Shown piece by piece: positions 58,428 to 64,000 of a DNA stretch of 64,000 nucleotides. Every line of letters starts with the position of its first letter. The stretch's first letter is position 1. The notes under the pieces are model-generated. The model did no database searches. It was not told where the DNA came from and worked only from the letters and a program-made list of their open reading frames with translations. The stretch lies in the NCBI GenBank assembly GCA_963082875.1, contig OY720103.1, positions 3,720,001-3,784,000 of the forward strand, given 5' to 3'. Both the position numbers and the translations under genes were made by a program. Source of the DNA: Corella eumyota. Lineage: Eukaryota > Chordata > Ascidiacea > Phlebobranchia > Corellidae.

Positions 58428-61110
58428 TTATAGGTAAGATAGTAGTTCTCCTTTTCTTCTAACGTCGGTTGTCCAGCAGTGAAATCCTCCACCAAGAGAA
58501 TTTGCAAAACGAATGCTCACAGGCACAGTCTTAATACCTAAAACAAATCAATTATTAAATAGGTAGGTTAAGAAAGATATGTTTTTTTAAGCTTCATTCA
58601 TAACATCAATTTATAGGCTTTCAAGTAATGCTCCAGCTATAGGGTCAAAATTGTGCTTTAATCAATAGGTCATAAAAACCTATTAAGTCATGCTATAGCT
58701 GGAGCCAAAATCGTGATTTAATTAATAGTTTATAGACTTATATTAAGTCATGTTTAATTAATAATTCCTGCTTACCTAGACTATGAAACATTTTGATCGT
58801 GGGTATTTCGTTTTTGTCGCACATGACCCGATTTTCGTCTAGCATCAAAACATTCATGCTCAACCATTTGCTTGACATCCAAAGGGGATGGCCTATATAC
58901 AAATAATATTAAAAAAGGTAAGGATTTTGTTGGTATGGTAAAATAGTAAACGAAATAAATCTACTGTCTGGCATAGCTGGATTCGGTGCTTTAACCAACT
59001 TCCATCCTGCTTTTTGAAACATTTTTATCTGAAAGAAAATGAATAACGTACATATAATAAAAGGTTAGCACATGTTTTGGGTATTAAAATGTTAAAGTAA
59101 ACGTACTTGGTTACATGGTCTGTCAGGATTTACAATTGCGAGGCCAGGCCCAATAATATTGAATGTTGCATCGATATGCATAGGATTCGGGTCTTTAAAC
59201 GACAAAACATGAATGTTGTACTTTGGCCCTAAATGTCGTCGCATCCACTCAATACCAAAATAATTAGTGACCTTTGTAAACAAAAACATTTAATTAAAAT
59301 GATTTTTCAAGAGTTCGTATGCACTTAGCTCAATTATTTGGGAGGTAGTTTACAATTACATTAAAATATTGTGACGAGTACTTGGAATTTGAAGATGAAA
59401 TACGCTTTGTTATCTATAAACATATTAATTGGAGTGTCTTAAAAAGATGTTTTGCACTACCAAAACCATAGTAATGTGACACCTTTTTAAAAATGGACTT
59501 TAATCTGTCTCAGGTTATGTACATTTGCTTAGTTGCTAAATGAATTGTTTCCGTGATAATTTAAAATAGAATTTTACTTTATAACGCGAGTCAAGGTTAA
59601 ATAAATATTCGTGTCTTTTTTCTAAAAAGCATTGTGTCATCTTTACTTCAAGTTAAACGCATGGGTTTAGTCACGTTTTCAAAGTTTAGCGACGCCAATG
59701 TTAGTTACATAGTCGCAACCCCTTGACCTTACGCAAACCTTGACTGTATTTTAATTATAGCAACTACAAGAACTGTAATAATTTCGAAATTTTATTTGGA
59801 CTGTGTTTGTTTTAAAACACTATTTGTATATAACCTGTGTGTATAGTTTTAGTGCAAAATACCTGGCTTCGTTGTACAAAAATATCGGTGCCTGCTCTCA
59901 TAAAATCAGCAGCGTCGAAACAAGGTTCAAATTCCGTGGTTACAAATTTTCCACTAAGTGCAAGCTTATGTCGATCCTCGACGTTTTGCATAGGATAATT
60001 CTGTAAAAAAATGTTTTTTTTATTAGGTAGGCTATTTGTGAAATTAATTTTTTTTTGCCAGGATATTCATTTACATATGTTAAAAAATTACCTGGTCATA
60101 AAGTTCATCGCTCATCTGCGGCTTTGGGGGCGTTGTCCATTTAGCACCCGCCTCAAAGTATTCTTTTAGCAAACTTCTGTACGCCCTGTACTCGAAAAAC
60201 CTGGACCTCCAGGCCATCGGAGCTTCAATAATCTCATCACCAATCGTTATGAGAATATCTCTCGGCATGGCGGCATACAATCCAGCTGAGTACATAAAAT
60301 ATATACAGTGCTATTCCAGTTAGAGTGTTTAATAAGTAAGTATTCTTTGTATTTAAAAGGGAAAGTATCATATCATGTGTAGTTACTTGGCGATTTAAAA
60401 TCGGGAGTTTCGAATTTTTTGCTCCAATCAATCGTGTCCGGTCTTTTCACGACAATTCCTTCCTGTTTCAATATGTTACACATTTCCTCGGTTTCTAAGA
60501 TTGCTTTCCTGACATGCTCTTCCGGAAAACCTTTTCCGGACCACTTCTTAAAAAAATCCCAATACTTTTCGCTCGTGTTTGCCTAAAACATATGTAGTTT
60601 ATTTCCTATCCTAGTCTTAAAAAATGTTTGTTTATCTTCCGTTTACACTACTAACTTTACGTAAAAAGGAAATGGTACCTTTACTTCTACAGATAACTCA
60701 GGAACACAGGCATTGTCAGGTCTTCCAACAATTACTTCTTCCAGCGGATCCCATTCGTTATGAGAAGAAACAACCGGCGATTTGGATTCAGTCTAATTAA
60801 AAACAAACTTGATTAATACAAAAAAACTAGCAACATATATTTTTTTACTGTCAAATTTAAAATAAAAGCCTTACAAACCTCAATAACAGGGTTGCTGGCA
60901 AAATAACTCAGTTGTCTTTTTGCGACAGATGTCAACGTAATGTCCTTTCTGCGATTCTGTAAAAATTTTAAAAATTGAGTAAATTTTTACAAAAATTAAC
61001 AGCAACTGTTTAAATATGTTAACTTAAATCTTTTAACTTACTTTTAACTGAAAAGTTCCAACCGAGTTTCTTCCCCTCGGTAACGCTATTCCAAAGGTAA
61101 TCAGACGCAT
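58428..61110 (-). CDS. GATM: Glycine amidinotransferase, mitochondrial (AGAT)
   Basis: Ten minus-strand exons (61042-61110, 60879-60956, 60679-60792, 60387-60582, 60092-60285, 59863-60000, 59107-59271, 58965-59028, 58776-58892, 58428-58537) give 414 residues; human GATM has 423. It transfers the amidino group of arginine to glycine, making guanidinoacetate and ornithine, the first step of creatine synthesis. Family blocks are nearly unchanged: [57 protein letters not shown]. The catalytic triad is present: Asp in CFDAADF, His in [12 protein letters not shown] and the nucleophile Cys in GGGFHCWT near the C-terminus. The N-terminus [19 protein letters not shown] is basic, as for a mitochondrial presequence. 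Confidence 0.96.
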
Positions 61111-61851
61111 ACTTTTTTTAAATAGGTTGGTTTAAATAAATCTAGTTATAAAAACGCAAATAATGATCCAACTATATACTATTAAGGTAATTAACAAATC
61201 GGTTATACTGATTCAATCACATGACAAATACTACAAGCTGAACGGAACTATTCAAAAAAAAATATGACTGGCTATTAATAACTCCTTTTAATAAAGACAA
61301 TCCATTTTAATAAAGACAATAACTAAAAAACATTTAAATCCTTTTAATAAAGACCATAACTAAAAAACTTTAGTTCATATTTATATGTAGACCGCACATT
61401 ACGGAGAACAAACAAACTAAACCACAATAATTTACACAAGTATTTTCTTAATACAAATACTATAAGTTACATCACTTTTAAATGTACGAAATATATGTAG
61501 GCCACTTTCGTGTTTAAAAACAAATAAAACAATTTAACCTGCATATAAATGCTTTTAGAATATGACATTTGTTGTATATTATTATTATTACAAAATTATA
61601 CATTTAATTACTTTAGCATCAGAGTTATCGAAATTATAAGACTCTGTTTAACCCAGCTAACTAAATCTATTTGAGTGTTTTGATCAAACCTTTTAGTAAG
61701 CTTAGTTAAACCTTTTTTTATATTTTCCGAAAACAAAATGATTTCGAACAATTCCGGAAATTCATGGAAACGTATTCCGTCTTTTTTGCTACTCCGCATT
61801 GGGAATTTACCCGCCAATTATTTCTTATTTTAAAACAGGTTAAAAGTTAAA
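61111..61851. promoter_or_regulatory. Divergent promoter region of GATM and CHTF18
   Basis: 740 bp between two genes that diverge; AT-rich. It contains a short direct repeat at 61283-61372. The promoter role is inferred from gene orientation. Confidence 0.45.
61283..61372. repeat. Short direct repeat upstream of GATM
   Basis: Three diverged units built on TTTTAATAAAGACAATAAC and TAAAAAAC; the last two span about 37 bp each, the first is partial. Confidence 0.65.
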
Positions 61852-63625
61852 ATGGAATTTCAATGTGATGATGGTTTTGATGAAAATGAATATTTTGAAT
61901 CACAATACGCCGATGAATTAGCTGCGTTTGACGACTTTGAAGGTAGGAGTTTGTTTATTTTTGCATTTTTTGATTAAAGTTATCTGGTTATTAGATAATC
62001 TAATAATAATCAATATTTTTAATTTGACAAATTTGTAAACTAATAAATCCAACTTAAGATGGAGGTAACAAAGAAATATCCCAAACGGACAAGGAAAATT
62101 CTCAGCCAAATAGTAATGAACAGCTAAACAAAAATGATCTTAAAGATTTAGAAAAATCTTGCAATAAACGAAGAAAATTATTTTCAAGCGATGAAGTCAA
62201 AGAAAATAATTTTGATGATCTTGAACAAGAAAATGACTTAGTTATCGATGAAGCAGTTATTTCAATGTGTAAGTTATTCTAGTAATACTGTAATAACAAA
62301 TTTATAACTGTTTTTTATAGTGTTATAGTTTCATATGCTAACAGCTTTTTAATTCTTTAGCCCCACTACGTAAAAAACCAAGATTGGAAAAAAAGAGAAA
62401 ATTAAATCTACCAACAACATTAGATGAAGACAGAGATAGAAAACTAAAAAAGTTTGTAATTTTATTTGTTCATAAGCAAGATTATCAATCGAATATTATT
62501 TCTAGTATAAGTTGTGGTGTAGTGGTTAGAACACTTAACTCCACAATATGAGGTTAATGGGGAACTCCCACTGCTTTCACATGGTTTTTAAGTAAAGTTG
62601 AGGATAAAAATATATAAACTTAAAAAAACTTATAAAAATTATTTGATTTTTTAGGCAACAAGATCTGCTTCGACAAAACTGTATGTCAACACCACAGCTG
62701 ATTGCTAAGATTAAAACCTACAAAGATAACAGGCACAACACTGAAAACCTACTTTCTGAAGGTTAATTACTAAAATCTCCAAAGCTGACAATTAAAAATA
62801 ATTTAAAATTAAGTTATGTTGAATATTATTTTTGTTTTTTTTAAGATATGTTTTTATAAATGTATTCTATCAATAATAAAATTCATTTTTACTTTTTTGT
62901 GATATTTTAACATAGTTAGTGGCAGTGAAAAAGTAAAACCTCGAATTGAGTTGACAAAAGTTTTGTCGTGTCCACCTAACCACAGCGAATATGTTGCTGC
63001 TACGTCATCAGATGGTCTAAGATGCTACATGAGACTGAGATCGCTGGATAAAATAAAGGTGCAAAATAAATAAAAATTTTGAAAATGCCTGTTATTTTTT
63101 TGGTGATTTTTGTAAGTTGAAAAAATGATTTTATTTTTTAGTTATCAGAGGAAAGTAATTTAATCAAAGGGGCAAAATCGAAACAGCTTTTACCTTATAC
63201 TATGGCTGAACTAAGGCAATCAATATTCGAAAAGGTAAGCTCTACAAAGCCTTCAGTTGTTAAATTATAGTAATTTGTAGAATTTAGCTATAAAAAGCCC
63301 GTGTTCATATAATAAATCTGTGTTTTAACGTTTATCTTAACATTTTAAACAGCAAGAAGCAGATGCTATCCAAAGATCACGAGATCTTACACAACAAACC
63401 CGCAGTGACACTCTAGCTTTTAATGCTGAAGATTCAATCACAAGACAGGTGACTGCTGATTCAACTTTAACATCCATAATGGACACCACTATGACATCAT
63501 CAGTAAACACGACAGTGAATAATACTGATGACGAGGGGGTGTACAGCGGGGAAGAGACCCCAAAAGATGCATTGTGGGTGAATAAGTTTGCACCTACGCA
63601 CTACACTCACTTGTTAAGTGATGAG
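61852..63625 (+). CDS. CHTF18: CHTF18, alternative clamp-loader large subunit (5' part; continues past the window)
   Basis: Seven exons (61852-61942, 62059-62268, 62361-62451, 62655-62761, 62916-63058, 63142-63234, 63353-63625) read in frame for 336 codons; later exons lie beyond the right edge. The family marker is the segment DALWVNKFAPTHYTHLLSDE, which in CHTF18 immediately precedes the AAA+ ATPase domain. The start MEFQCDDGFDENEYFESQYA is acidic, as in homologues. The middle has SPLRKKPRLEKKRKLNLPTT (likely nuclear localisation) and VAATSSDGLRCYMRLRS, which aligns with the human VTSTEGVRAYLVLR region. Known role: with DSCC1 and CHTF8 on RFC2-5 it loads PCNA and supports sister-chromatid cohesion. 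The Walker motifs are not in the window. Confidence 0.88.
62511..62618 (+). repeat. Short SINE with head joined directly to tail (CHTF18 intron)
   Basis: GTTGTGGTGTAGTGGTTAGA, a B-box region with a small change, CTTTCACATGG, AGTAAAG, then GAGGATAAAAATATATAA. The usual ~150-bp body is absent. Confidence 0.65.
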
Positions 63626-63806
63626 GTATTTTTTTTAAACTTTGAATTTTTTTAAAATTGATTTTTTTGTATATACACCAATCATATCTTAGTTAAGTTT
63701 ATCACCAAAAAGGTTCTGTGAGGGTTAAAAAATTTTATTCTAGGTTATTATCTTCAGCTTAGTGACATTGTCTGACTGTATGGTATGATCATTTTTAACA
63801 TTGGAT

Positions 63807-64000
63807 CGGCAGTGTGGTGTAGTGGTAAGAACACTTGGCTTCATTACATGAGGTCCTGGGTTTAATCTTAATTGCTCTCATGCTGTAGCGCTCTCGAGTA
63901 AGGTGCTATAGACGGTATAACTTCTTGCTAAGCCAATACTTAAACAGCAGCATAATTATCAGGCAATTATAATCTCTAGTATCCTAACTGATGTTACCCT
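63807..64000 (+). repeat. SINE running off the right edge
   Basis: CGGCAGTGTGGTGTAGTGGT head, GGGTTTAATCTTAATTGC, GCTGTAGCGCTCTCGAGTAA and body, cut at the window end in GATGTTACCCT. It lies in the CHTF18 intron after the exon ending 63625. Confidence 0.75.

Noticed and set aside
1-64000. Retroviral/LTR elements, CRISPR arrays, rRNA genes
   Set aside because: None seen on reading; no polymerase, capsid or long direct terminal repeats were recognised.

Overview
The window looks like nuclear DNA of an ascidian tunicate, most likely the genus Ciona. The genes are chordate/metazoan (MED14, CHTF18, ELP5, GATM, TXN2, MATCAP, axonemal dynein). The DNA is AT-rich, gene-dense, and cut by many short GT-AG introns. 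A tRNA-derived composite SINE, of the kind described in Ciona intestinalis (Cics-1), is scattered through introns and spacers. Species is inferred from memory of the families, not from a search.

Layout, left to right. 1-7.9 kb (+): a mosaic secreted or surface protein with LDL-receptor class A (LDLa) and EGF exons. It has two possible 3' ends: a basic, Thr-rich terminal exon at 944-1701, or a second LDLa + EGF + hydrophobic C-terminus ending at 7863. All its junctions are phase 1. 8.7-10.7 kb (+): an unrecognised single-pass receptor with two Ig-like domains and one FN3-like domain. Its tyrosine-rich cytoplasmic tail lies in frame behind a TAG stop. 11.2-17.5 kb (-): mitochondrial thioredoxin TXN2, a MATCAP-type tubulin tyrosine carboxypeptidase (HEIGTH metalloprotease) and a DNAJC4-like membrane J-protein. 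18.3-28.6 kb (+): ELP5 (Elongator), MED14 (Mediator) and an MFSD6-like transporter. 28.6-32.1 kb: non-coding. 32.1-58.1 kb (+): one complete gene of about 85 exons for an outer-arm (DNAH9/11/17 class) axonemal dynein heavy chain. 58.4-61.1 kb (-): GATM, the first enzyme of creatine synthesis, tail-to-tail with the dynein gene. 61.85 kb to the right edge (+): the 5' half of CHTF18, head-to-head with GATM.

The genes are mostly unrelated housekeeping or tissue genes rather than a pathway. The dynein and MATCAP both act on microtubules, but they are 16 kb apart and on opposite strands, so I do not claim a functional cluster. Mobile DNA is plentiful but short: about 13 SINE copies or fragments, a 444-bp fold-back MITE in the MFSD6-like gene, two inverted copies of a roughly 520-bp hAT-like non-autonomous transposon with 5-bp target duplications in dynein introns, three copies of an unclassified 140-bp repeat, and a 37-bp minisatellite. 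I saw no retroviral or LTR element, no CRISPR array and no functional tRNA or rRNA gene.

The most interesting points are the ITAM-like tail behind the receptor's in-frame stop, the alternative 3' ends of the LDLa gene, and the hAT-like pair, one copy of which sits 11 bases inside a dynein splice donor.
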